The notes below the pieces were generated by a model, which saw only the letters and a program-made list of their open reading frames with translations, did no database searches and was not told the DNA's origin. From contig OU744735.1 of the NCBI GenBank assembly GCA_916613615.1, positions 43,862,468 to 43,926,467 on the forward strand: a stretch of 64,000 nucleotides of DNA. Direction: 5' to 3'. The stretch comes from Steromphala cineraria (lineage: Eukaryota > Mollusca > Gastropoda > Trochida > Trochidae). The position numbers and the translations under genes were made by a program. Shown here piece by piece: positions 54,101-61,740 of the stretch. Every line of letters begins with the position of its first letter. The first letter of the stretch is position 1.

Positions 54101-57100
54101 ATGTAATTAATTTCCTAGATCTTCAGTTCTTTCTCAAGGCCTTCAAGAGATGGGTTCTTAAGTTACTTGAGCAATCAAAGCCACCATCTGTGTTCTGACA
54201 TTCCTTTCCAGCCTCACAGTCGTGAGTTCCTTCGTCACATTCATTGATATCTGAAGTAAACAGTAATACATTTCATTTATGTTTTATTAGATCACTTGAA
54301 TAAATTAGTTCTAAAAATCAAAACCAATGACTCATCGGATTTCACAATAGGTACCAATTGTATCGTGCAAAGGTTGACTGGCTGACCTTCGAGTTTTCAA
54401 ACAAATTGTAAATGAATTATCTGAATTTCTTCCAAATTTCATAATTGCGTCTAAATATTAAACAAAAGCAGTAAATATATGATTAATTTCAAAGGTACAT
54501 AAAGATCATGTAATTAATTTCCTAGATCTTCAGTTCTTTCTCAAGGCCTTCAAGAGATGAGTTCTTAAGTTACCTGAGCAATCAAAGCCACCATCTGTGT
54601 TCTGACATTCCTTTCCAGCCCCACAGTCGTGAGTTCCATCGTCACATTCATCGATATCTGAAGTAAACAGTAATACATTTCATTTATGTTTTATTAGATC
54701 ACTTGAATAAATTAGTTCTAAAAACCAAAACAAATGACTCATCGGATTTCACAATAGGTACCAATTATATCGTGCAAAGGTAGACTGGCTGACCTTCGAG
54801 TTTTCAAACAAACTGTAAATTAATTATCTGAATTTGTTCCAAATTTCATAATTGCGTCTAAATATTAAACAAAAGCAGTAAATATATGATTAATTTCAAA
54901 GGTACATAAAGATCATGTAATTAATTTCCTAGATCTTCAGTTCTTTCTCAAGGCCTTCAAGAGATGAGTTCTTAAGTTACCTGAGCAATCAAAGCCACCA
55001 TCTGTGTTCTGACATTCCTTTCCAGCCCCACAGTCGTGAGTTCCTTCGTCACATTCATCGATATCTGAAGTAAACAGTAATACATTTCATTTATGTTTTA
55101 TTAGATCACTTGAATAAATTATTTCTAAAAACCAAAACCAATGACTCATCGGATTTCACAATAGGTACCAATTGTATCGTGCAAAGGTTGACTGGCTGAC
55201 CTTCGAGTTTTCAAACAAATTGTAAATGAATTATCTGAATTTGTTCCAAATTTCATAATTGCGTCTAAATATTAAACAAAAGCAGTAAATATATGATTAA
55301 TTTCAAAGGTACATAAAGATCATGTAATTAATTTCCTAGATCTTCAGTTCTTTCTCAAGGCCTTCAAGAGATGAGTTCTTAAGTTACCTGAGCAATCAAA
55401 GCCACCATCTGTGTTCTGACATTCCTTTCCAGCCCCACAGTCGTGAGTTCCATCGTCACATTCATCGATATCTGAAGTAAACAGTAATACATTTCATTTA
55501 TGTTTTATTAGATCACTTGAATAAATTAGTTCTAAAAACCAAAACCAATGACTCATCGGATTTCACAATAGGTACCAATTGTATCGTGCAAAGGTTGACT
55601 GGCTGACCTTCGAGTTTTCAAACAAATTGTAAATGAATTATCTGAATTTGTTCCAAATTTCATAATTGCGTCTAAATATTAAACAAAAGCAGTAAATATA
55701 TGATTAATTTCAAAGGTACATAAAGATCATGTAATTAATTTCCTAGATCTTCAGTTCTTTCTCAAGGCCTTCAAGAGATGAGTTCTTAAGTTACCTGAGC
55801 AATCAAAGCCACCATCTGAGTTCTGACATTCCTTTCCAGCCCCACAGTCGTGAGTTCCTTCGTCACATTCATCGATATCTGAAGTAAACAGTAATATATT
55901 TCATTTATGTTTTATTAGATCACTTAAATAAATTATTTCTAAAAACCAAAACCAATGACTCATCGGATTTCACAATAGGTACCAATTGTATCGTGCAAAG
56001 GTTGACTGGCTGACCTTCGAGTTTTCAAACAAATTGTAAATGAATTATCTGAATTTGTTCCAAATTTCATAATTGCGTCTAAATATTAAACAAAAGCAGT
56101 AAATATATGATTAATTTCAAAGGTACATAAAGATCATGTAATTAATTTCCTAGATCTTCAGTTCTTTCTCAAGGCCTTCAAGAGATGAGTTCTTAAGTTA
56201 CCTGAGCAATCAAAGCCACCATCTGTGTTCTGACATTCCTTTCCAGCCCCACAGTCGTGAGTTCCTTCGTCACATTCATCGATATCTGAAGTAAACAGTA
56301 ATACATTTCATTTATGTTTTATTAGATCACTTGAATAAATTAGTTCTAAAAACCAAAACCAATGACTCATCGGATTTCACAATAGGTACCAATTGTATCG
56401 TGCAAAGGTTGACTGGCTGACCTTCAAGTTTTCAAACAAATTGTAAATGAATTATCTGAATTTGTTCCAAATTTCATAATTGTGTCTAAATATTAAACAA
56501 AAGCAGTAAATATATGATTAATTTCAAAGGTACATAAAGATCATGTAATTAATTTCCTAGATCTTCAGTTCTTTCTCAAGGCCTTCAAGAGATGAGTTCT
56601 TAAGTTACCTGAGCAATCAAAGCCACCATCTGTGTTCTGACATTCCTTTCCAGCCCCACAGTCGTGAGTTCCATCGTCACATTCATCGATATCTGAAGTA
56701 AACAGTAATACATTTCATTTATGTTTTATTAGATCACTTGAATAAATTATTTCTAAAAACCAAAACCAATGACTCATCGGATTTCACAATAGGTACCAAT
56801 TGTATCGTGCAAAGGTTGACTGGCTGACCTTCGAGTTTTCAAACAAATTGTAAATGAATTATCTGAATTTGTTCCAAATTTCATAATTGCGTCTAAATAT
56901 TAAACAAAAGCAGTAAATATATGATTAATTTCAAAGGTACATAAAGATCATGTACTTAATTTCCTAGATCTTCAGTTCTTTCTCAAGGCCTTCAAGAGAT
57001 GAGTTCTTAAGTTACCTGAGCAATCAAAGCCACCATCTGTGTTCTGACATTCCTTTCCAGCCCCACAGTCATGAGTTCCTTCGTCACATTCATCGATATC

Positions 57101-60100
57101 TGAAGTAAACAGTTATACATTTCATTTATGTTTTATTAGATCACTTGAATAAATTATTTCTTAAAACCAAAACCAATGACTCATCGGATTTCACAATAGG
57201 TACCAATTGTATCGTGCAAAGGTTGACTGGCTGACCTTCGAGTTTTCAAACAAATTGTAAATGAATTATCTGAATTTGTTCCAAATTTCATAATTGCGTC
57301 TAAATATTAAACAAAAGCAGTAAATATATGATTAATTTCAAAGGTACATAAAGATCATGTAATTAATTTCCTAGATCTTCAGTTCTTTCTCAAGGCCTTC
57401 AAGAGATGAGTTCTTAAGTTACCTGAGCAATCAAAGCCACCATCTGTGTTCTGACATTCCTTTCCAGCCCCACAGTCGTGAGTTCCTTCGTCACATTCAT
57501 CGATATCTGAAGTAAACAGTAATACATTTCATTTATGTTTTATTAGATCACTTGAATAAAGTATTTCTAAAAACCAAAACCAATGACTCATCGGATTTCA
57601 CAATAGGTACCAATTGTATCGTGCAAAGGTTGACTGACTGACCTTCGAGTTTTCAAACAAATTGTAAATGAATTATCTGAATTTGTTCCAAATTTCATAA
57701 TTGCGTCTAAATATTAAACAAAAGCAGTAAATATATGATTAATTTCAAAGGTACATAAAGATCATGTAATTAATTTCCTAGATCTTCAGTTCTTTCTCAA
57801 GGCCTTCAAGAGATGAGTTCTTAAGTTACCTGAGCAATCAAAGCCACCATCTGTGTTCTGACATTCTTTTCCAGCCCCACAGTCGTGAGTTCCTTCGTCA
57901 CATTCATCGATATCTGAAGTAAACAGTAATACATTTCATTTATGTTTTATTAGATCACTTGAATAAAGTATTTCTAGAAACCAAAACCAATGACTCATCG
58001 GATTTCACAATAGGTACCAAATGTATCGTGCAAAGATTGACTGGCTGACCTTCGAGTTTTCAAACAAATTGTAAATGAATTATCTGAATTTGTTCCAAAT
58101 TTCATAATTGCGTCTAAATATTAAACAAAAGCAGTAAATATATGATTAATTTCAAAGGTACATAAAGATCATGTAATTAATTTCCTAGATCTTCAGTTCT
58201 TTCTCAAGGCCTTCAAGAGATGAGTTCTTAAGTTACCTGAGCAATCAAAGCCACCATCTGTGTTCTGACATTCTTTTCCAGCCCCACAGTCGTGAGTTCC
58301 TTCGTCACATTCATCGATATCTGAAGTAAACAGTAATACATTTCATTTATGTTTTATTAGATCACTTGAATAAATTATTTCTAAAAACCAAAACCAATGA
58401 CTCATCGGATTTCACAATAGGTACCAATTGTATCGTGCAAAGGTTGACTGACTGACCTTCGAGTTTTCAAACAAATTGTAAATGAATTATCTGAATTTGT
58501 TCCAAATTTCATAATTGCGTCTAAATATTAAACAAAAGCAGTAAATATATGATTAATTTCAAAGGTACATAAAGATCATGTAATTAATTTCCTAGATCTT
58601 CAGTTCTTTCTCAAGGCCTTCAAGAGATGAGTTCTTAAGTTACCTGAGCAATCAAAGCCACCATCTGTGTTCTGACATTCCTTTCCAGCCCCACAGTCGT
58701 GAGTTCCTTCGTCACATTCATCGATATCTGAAGTAAACAGTAATACATTTCATTTATGTTTTATTAGATCACTTGAATAAATTATTTCTAAAAACCAATG
58801 ACTCATCGGATTTCACAATAGGTACCAATTGTATCGTGCAAAGGTTGACTGGCTGACCTTCGAGTTTTCAAACAAATTGTAAATGAATTATCTGAATTTG
58901 TTCCAAATTTCATAATTGCGTCTAAATATTAAACAAAAGCAGTATATATATGATTAATTTCAAAGGTACATAAAGATCATGTAATTAATTTCCTAGATCT
59001 TCAGTTCTTTCTCAAGGCCTTCAAGAGATGAGTTCTTAAGTTACCTGAGCAATCAAAGCCACCATCTGTGTTCTGACATTCCTTTCCAGCCCCACAGTCG
59101 TGAGTTCCTTCGTCACATTCATCGATATCTGAAGTAAACAGTAATACATTTCATTTATGTTTTATTAGATCACTTGAATAAATTATTTCTAAAAACCAAA
59201 ACCAATGACTCATCGGATTTCACAATAGGTACCAATTGTATCGTGCAAAGATTGACTGGCTGACCTTCGAGTTTTCAAACAAATTGTAAATGAATTATCT
59301 GAATTTGTTCCAAATTTCATAATTGCGTCTAAATATTAAACAAAAGCAGTAAATATATGATTAATTTCAAAGGTACACAAAGATCATGTAATTAATTTCC
59401 TAGATCTTCAGTTCTTTCTCAAGGCCTTCAAGAGATGAGTTCTTAAGTTACCTGAGCAATCAAAGCCACCATCTGTGTTCTGACATTCCTTTCCAGCCCC
59501 ACAGTCGTGAGTTCCTTCGTCACATTCATCGATATCTGAAGTAAACAGTAATACATTTCATTTATGTTTTATTAGATCACTTGAATATATTATTTCTAAA
59601 AACCAAAACCAATGACTCATCGGATTTCACAATAGGTACCAATTGTATCGTGCAAAGGTTGACTGGCTGACCTTCGAGTTTTCAAACAAATTGTAAAAGA
59701 ATTATCTGAATTTGTTCCAAATTTCATAATTGCATCTAAATATTAAACAAAAGCAGTAAATATATGATTAATTTCAAAGGTACATAAAGATCATGTAATT
59801 AATTTCCTAGATCTTCAGTTCTTTCTCAAGGCCTTCAAGAGATGAGTTCTTAAGTTACCTGAGCAATCAAAGCCACCATCTGTGTTCTGACATTCTTTTC
59901 CAGCCCCACAGTCGTGAGTTCCTTCGTCACATTCATCGATATCTGAAGTAAACAGTAATACATTTCATTTATGTTTTATTAGATCACTTGAATAAATTAT
60001 TTCTAAAAACCAAAACCAATGACTCATCGGATTTCACAATAGGTACCAATTGTATCGTGCAAAGATTGACTGGCTGACCTTCGAGTTTTCAAACAAATTG

Positions 60101-61570
60101 TAAATGAATTATCTGAATTTGTTCCAAATTTCATAATTGCGTCTAAATATTAAACAAAAGCAGTAAATATATGATTAATTTCAAAGGTACATAAAGATCA
60201 TGTAATTAATTTCCTAGATCTTCAGTTCTTTCTCAAGGCCTTCAAGAGATGAGTTCTTAAGTTACCTGAGCAATCAAAGCCACCATCTGTGTTCTGACAT
60301 TCCTTTCCAGCCCCACAGTCGTGAGTTCCTTCGTCACATTCATCGATATCTGAAGTAAACAGTAATACATTTCATTTATGTTTTATTAGATCACTTGAAT
60401 AAAGTATTTCTAAAAACCAAAACCAATGACTCATCGGATTTCACAATAGGTACCAATTGTATCGTGCAAAGATTGACTGGCTGACCTTCGAGTTTTCAAA
60501 CAAATTGTAAATGAATTATCTGAATTTGTTCCAAATTTCATAATTGCGTCTAAATATTAAACAAAAGCAGTAAATATATGATTAATTTCAAAGGTACATA
60601 AAGATCATGTAATTAATTTCCTAGATCTTCAGTTCTTTCTCAAGGCCTTCAAGAGATGAGTTCTTAAGTTACCTGAGCAATCAAAGCCACCATCTGTGTT
60701 CTGACATTCTTTTCCAGCCCCACAGTCGTGAGTTCCTTCGTCACATTCATCGATATCTGAAGTAAACAGTAATACATTTCATTTATGTTTTATTAGATCA
60801 CTTGAATAAATTATTTCTAAAAACCAAAACCAATGACTCATCGGATTTCACAATAGGTACCAATTGTATCGTGCAAAGGTTGACTGACTGACCTTCGAGT
60901 TTTCAAACAAATTGTAAATGAATTATCTGAATTTGTTCCAAATTTCATAATTGCGTCTAAATATTAAACAAAAGCAGTAAATATATGATTAATTTCAAAG
61001 GTACATAAAGATCATGTAATTAATTTATTAGAACTTCAGTTCTTTCTCAAGGCCTTCAAGAGATGAGTTCTTAAGTTACCTGAGCAATCAAAGCCACCAT
61101 CTGTGTTCTGACATTCCTTTCCAGCCCCACAGTCGTGAGTTCCTTCGTCACATTCATCGATATCTGAAGTAAACAGTAATACATTTCATTTATGTTTTAT
61201 TAGATCACTTGAATAAATTATTTCTAAAAACCAAAACCAATGACTCATCGGATTTCACAATAGGTACCAATTGTATCGTGCAAAGGTTGACTGGCTGACC
61301 TTCGAGTTTTCAAACAAATTGTAAATGAATTATCTGAATTTGTTCCAAATTTCATAATTGCGTCTAAATATTAAACAAAAGCAGTAAATATATGATTAAT
61401 TTCAAAGGTACATAAAGATCATGTAATTAATTTCCTAGATCTTCAGTTCTTTCTCAAGGCCTTCAAGAGATGAGTTCTTAAGTTACCTGAGCAATCAAAG
61501 CCACCATCTGTGTTCTGACATTCTTTTCCAGCCCCACAGTCGTGAGTTCCTTCGTCACATTCATCGATAT
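11852..61570 (-). CDS. Giant EGF-array / double C-type lectin-like protein, 3' part of gene
   Basis: One transcription unit is inferred from splice phase. All exons listed separately below are phase 1, and each donor's leftover base joins the next acceptor's two bases to give a sensible codon: G+AT = Asp at array joins and before the second lectin domain, C+AG = Gln before the first lectin domain, C+TG = Leu and A+AC = Asn inside the two lectin domains. Visible domain order is 61 four-cysteine EGF-like units, one six-cysteine calcium-binding EGF, one four-cysteine EGF-like unit, lectin-like domain 1, lectin-like domain 2 and a Tyr-rich tail, about 2,080 residues. EGF plus lectin modules indicate a secreted or cell-surface protein; function is unknown. 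Tandem EGF with tyrosine recalls the mussel foot protein 2 layout, but that is analogy only. The 5' end is missing. Confidence 0.85.
12163..13368 (-). other. Intron within lectin-like domain 2
   Basis: Bounded by donor GTATTG (reading down from 13368) and acceptor TTTACTTTCAG at 12163. It contains one MITE-like element (12754-13116). The remainder is AT-rich with no other supported feature. Splitting the lectin domain between its N-terminal and C-terminal halves at phase 1 matches the break in domain 1. Confidence 0.8.
12754..13116 (+). mobile_element. MITE-like element family A, copy 1
   Basis: The element is bordered by TTAA. Its ends are AAAGGGGCAGTAGCACGTTT and an imperfect inverted counterpart with AAAAAACGTGCTACGGCCC. 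It shares the terminal and many internal blocks (GACAATGTATTTAAACTAAA, ATGGCCGCCA, ACTTTGTCCTC-GACTATGGAT) with 34255-34603 in the opposite orientation. No coding capacity. Confidence 0.85.
13369..13536 (-). CDS. Exon: first half of C-type lectin-like domain 2
   Basis: The 168-nt symmetric phase 1 exon has acceptor ACATTTGTCTTTCAG just above 13536 and donor A|GTATTG at 13369/13368. It encodes D-C-D-P-P-F, then [19 protein letters not shown] and NYMDS, the usual N-terminal half of a long-form C-type lectin-like domain: an extra N-terminal cysteine pair, then the first conserved cysteine before the G-x-x-LA-x-L helix. The first codon is completed by the G left at 30942, implying a splice over 17.4 kb. 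The satellite starts only about 50 bp upstream of the acceptor. Confidence 0.85.
13587..29680 (+). repeat. 75/77-bp minisatellite, about 210 tandem copies
   Basis: Each unit contains CATGGATCCAAAAGGAATTG, an AAAAAG(T/C)CTAGGGG block, GGAGGTTGGAAAT and GAGAGCAGAGAC. Unit length is 77 where GATAATATTGG is present and 75 where GATAATTGG is present. Two main subtypes alternate: GACCTATTACATGG with TCTAGGGGATAAT, and GACTGATTGCATGG with CCTAGGGGGTAAT. Units form longer blocks; the rare variant CATGGTTTCAAAAG recurs at 17873, 19243, 20309 and 21528. Because 77 is not a multiple of three and the minus strand is poor in stops, minus-strand frames of 70-196 codons recur throughout; they have no gene support. 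The right edge is degraded. Confidence 0.97.
29681..29995. repeat. Degenerate right edge of the minisatellite
   Basis: Recognisable fragments of the 77-bp unit (GGATAATTGGATGTTGGAAATAG, split by deletions, and GAGAATGATGAGAT) persist among GA-rich sequence, with AAGAAGTTGATAAG recurring. This fits decay at the boundary of a homogenised array. Confidence 0.7.
29996..30545 (+). repeat. 61-64 bp tandem repeat, about 9 copies
   Basis: Units carry AAGATGCTAAGTAACTTATGGACAA followed by a GAAAGGTTTGAAATAG-like block, an AGAGAGCA block and AATGGCT or AATGGTCAC. Copies start near 29996, 30060, 30121, 30184, 30246, 30310, 30380, 30444 and 30510. Two variants (ending GGCTTAAA or GGTCACAAG) alternate in the middle, suggesting expansion as a dimer. 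Confidence 0.85.
30591..30950 (-). repeat. Six exact-length 60-bp repeats, each with a splice donor copy
   Basis: Six units start at 30591, 30651, 30711, 30771, 30831 and 30891 with only a few substitutions each. On the minus strand each unit holds GGACAGGTGAGAACAGG or a near copy, followed by a CATCTCAGC block and GCTCTCCCCTTCTTTCTA. The most upstream unit (30891-30950) overlaps the end of exon 30942-31193 and supplies its donor. The other donors fall at about 30880, 30820, 30760, 30700 and 30640. The unit is 20 codons and the exon frame stays open through all six ([11 protein letters not shown] pattern). Confidence 0.9.
30942..31193 (-). CDS. Exon: second half of C-type lectin-like domain 1
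   Basis: The 252-nt symmetric phase 1 exon has acceptor CCTTATATTTTCCAG above 31193 and donor ACAG|GTGAGA at 30942/30941. It encodes GMWLDIY (WIGL equivalent), [24 protein letters not shown], a KDDPC segment and SFICEK. This is the canonical C-terminal half of a C-type lectin-like domain, with QPN at the sugar/calcium loop and DD where WND is usual. The loop around the core strand is unusually rich in tyrosine (YYYYYGMW and [10 protein letters not shown]), encoded by TAC/TAT runs. Reading on past the donor would add 20-residue repeats. Confidence 0.88.
31194..32798 (-). other. Intron within lectin-like domain 1
   Basis: Bounded by donor C|GTAAGA at 32799/32798 and acceptor TTTTCCAG at 31194. 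AT-rich sequence with homopolymer runs; no gene, RNA or element recognised in it. Confidence 0.75.
32799..32990 (-). CDS. Exon: first half of C-type lectin-like domain 1
   Basis: The 192-nt symmetric phase 1 exon has acceptor TCTACATTGCAG above 32990 and strong donor GTAAGA below 32799. It encodes [40 protein letters not shown] and a [11 protein letters not shown] helix. This is a textbook N-terminal half of a long-form C-type lectin-like domain: cysteine pair at the start, then the conserved cysteine before the EGA-x-LAVL strand. The upstream join gives C+AG = Gln and the downstream join gives C+TG = Leu, keeping frame on both sides. Confidence 0.88.
32991..34879 (-). other. Intron before lectin-like domain 1
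   Basis: Bounded by donor C|GTGAGT at 34880/34879 and acceptor ACATTGCAG at 32991. It contains MITE family A copy 2 (34255-34603). The open frame at 33440-33631 shows no recognisable domain. The motif ATAATTGTAAGTTAAT occurs both inside the MITE (near 34309) and near 34824. Confidence 0.75.
34255..34603 (-). mobile_element. MITE-like element family A, copy 2 (opposite orientation)
   Basis: The element is bordered by TTAA, beginning TTAAAGGGGCAGTAGAACG and ending with the inverted CGTACTACTGCCCCTTTAA. Internal blocks such as GTCATTACACAAGTCAAT, CCATAGTCGGAGGACAAAGT and GGCCGCCAT are the reverse complement of corresponding blocks in 12754-13116. Both copies lie in introns of the same gene. Confidence 0.85.
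34880..34960 (-). CDS. Exon: four-cysteine EGF-like unit
   Basis: The 81-nt symmetric phase 1 exon has acceptor TTTGTATTTCAG above 34960 and donor GTGAGT below 34880. It encodes [20 protein letters not shown] and a final Glu. The calcium-binding signature D-x-N-E-C and the hydroxylation consensus C-x-N-x4-Y-x-C are present, but the fifth and sixth EGF cysteines are absent, as in the 61-copy array. It lies directly before lectin-like domain 1 in the protein. Confidence 0.82.
34961..36490 (-). other. Intron between the last two EGF exons
   Basis: Bounded by donor G|GTATTA at 36491/36490 and acceptor ATTTCAG at 34961. AT-rich; it holds a short SINE-like tail insertion at 35002-35082 and otherwise nothing supportable. 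The overlapping minus-strand frames at 36137-36425 have no domain. Confidence 0.7.
35002..35082 (+). mobile_element. Short SINE/LINE tail insertion with target site duplication
   Basis: A 59-bp insert (35013-35071) is flanked by the 11-bp direct repeats ATATCCTTTTA at 35002-35012 and 35072-35082. The insert holds the inverted pair ACGCCGC...GCGGCGT around GGCTGAAATATTGCC and ends GGCGTAAAAC followed by AATCACTCACT. From memory this tail style is widespread in molluscan sequences. The short size suggests a 5'-truncated retrotransposed copy. Confidence 0.65.
36491..36604 (-). CDS. Exon: complete six-cysteine calcium-binding EGF domain
   Basis: The 114-nt symmetric phase 1 exon has acceptor TTTACTTCAG above 36604 and donor GACG|GTATTA. 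Its 38 residues show [31 protein letters not shown]: all six EGF cysteines, the calcium-binding D-I-D-E motif and the C-x-N-x4-F-x-C hydroxylation consensus. It is the only full-length EGF in the visible gene and directly follows the 61-copy array in the protein. Its acceptor-side intron (GATATCTGAAGTAAACA-TTATACATT on the plus strand) is similar to that of the array unit, so it is probably a diverged relative of the unit. Confidence 0.88.
36605..37076 (-). other. Intron joining the array to the full EGF exon
   Basis: Bounded by donor TCAG|GTAACT at 37077/37076 and acceptor TTTACTTCAG at 36605. Bases from about 36838 onward match the array intron nearly exactly; 36605-36837 is diverged. The low-coordinate border of the homogenised tandem array therefore lies at about 36838. 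Confidence 0.8.
37077..61570 (-). CDS. 61 tandem 84-nt exons encoding four-cysteine EGF-like units
   Basis: Each exon runs from GTTTACTTCAG|AT to TCAG|GTAACTT and encodes 28 residues: D-I-D-E-C, then [21 protein letters not shown] and S, the first Asp formed by G+AT across the intron. Low coordinates (each exon spans that base to +83): 37077, 37484, 37891, 38298, 38705, 39112, 39519, 39926, 40333, 40740, 41147, 41554, 41961, 42368, 42775, 43182, 43589, 43996, 44403, 44810, 45217, 45624, 46031, 46438, 46845, 47251, 47657, 48064, 48471, 48878, 49285, 49692, 50099, 50506, 50913, 51320, 51727, 52133, 52539, 52946, 53353, 53760, 54167, 54574, 54981, 55388, 55795, 56202, 56609, 57016, 57423, 57830, 58237, 58644, 59045, 59452, 59859, 60266, 60673, 61080, 61487. 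No stop, exon indel or lost splice dinucleotide was seen. Confidence 0.92.
38298..41960 (-). repeat. Three-unit higher-order block repeated three times
   Basis: Exons at 38298, 39519 and 40740 share ACCCGAGC with CCAACCCC and CCATCG. Those at 38705, 39926 and 41147 share CCAACCCC with CCTTCG. Those at 39112, 40333 and 41554 share CCAGCCCC with CCATCG. The intron marker TGTATTATTAG recurs with the same 1,221-bp period. This shows array growth by three-unit steps. Confidence 0.85.
45708..55471 (-). repeat. Twelve-unit block of 4,882 bp duplicated in tandem
   Basis: The ordered exon variants at 46031-50506 recur exactly at 50913-55388, each 4,882 bp further on. Examples are CCATCCCC (46438/51320), CGAAATC (47251/52133), CCTCCATC with CATCGATATC (48878/53760) and CATTGATATC (48064/52946). 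Intron markers (AAATATAAAACAAAGC, CACCTGAAT, TTTCTTCC) recur too. Differences between copies are few (GTATAGTGC and CTGAGCTTCG in the second copy; ACTTGAGC at 54167), so the event is recent. The edges are placed to within an intron. Confidence 0.88.
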
Positions 61571-61740
61571 CTGAAGTAAACAGTAATACATTTCATTTAT
61601 GTTTTATTAGATCACTTGAATAAATTATTTCTAAAAACCAAAACCAATGACTCATCGGATTTCACAATAGGTACCAATTGTATCGTGCAAAGGTTGACTG
61701 GCTGACCTTTGAGTTTTCAAACAATTCGTAAATGAATTAT

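Larger units (their letters stand above)
36838..61740 (-). repeat. 61-copy tandem array of a 407-bp exon-plus-intron unit
   Basis: Unit length is 407 bp nearly throughout; four units are 406 bp (AAATATAAAACAAAGC variant) and one is 401 bp (6-bp loss near 58797). All length changes fall in the 323-bp intron, none in the 84-bp exon. Units are nearly identical, with scattered substitutions marking higher-order blocks. The low edge is in the intron at about 36838. The high edge is the abrupt junction at 61740/61741, where the last about 35 bp are slightly diverged (CCTTTGAG, ACAATTCG). Confidence 0.97.

Noticed and set aside
37077..61570. CRISPR array or rDNA/histone-like repeat
   Set aside because: Repeats are 407 bp with no short variable spacers, no RNA gene motifs, and each unit holds a spliceable EGF-like exon; the context is eukaryotic.
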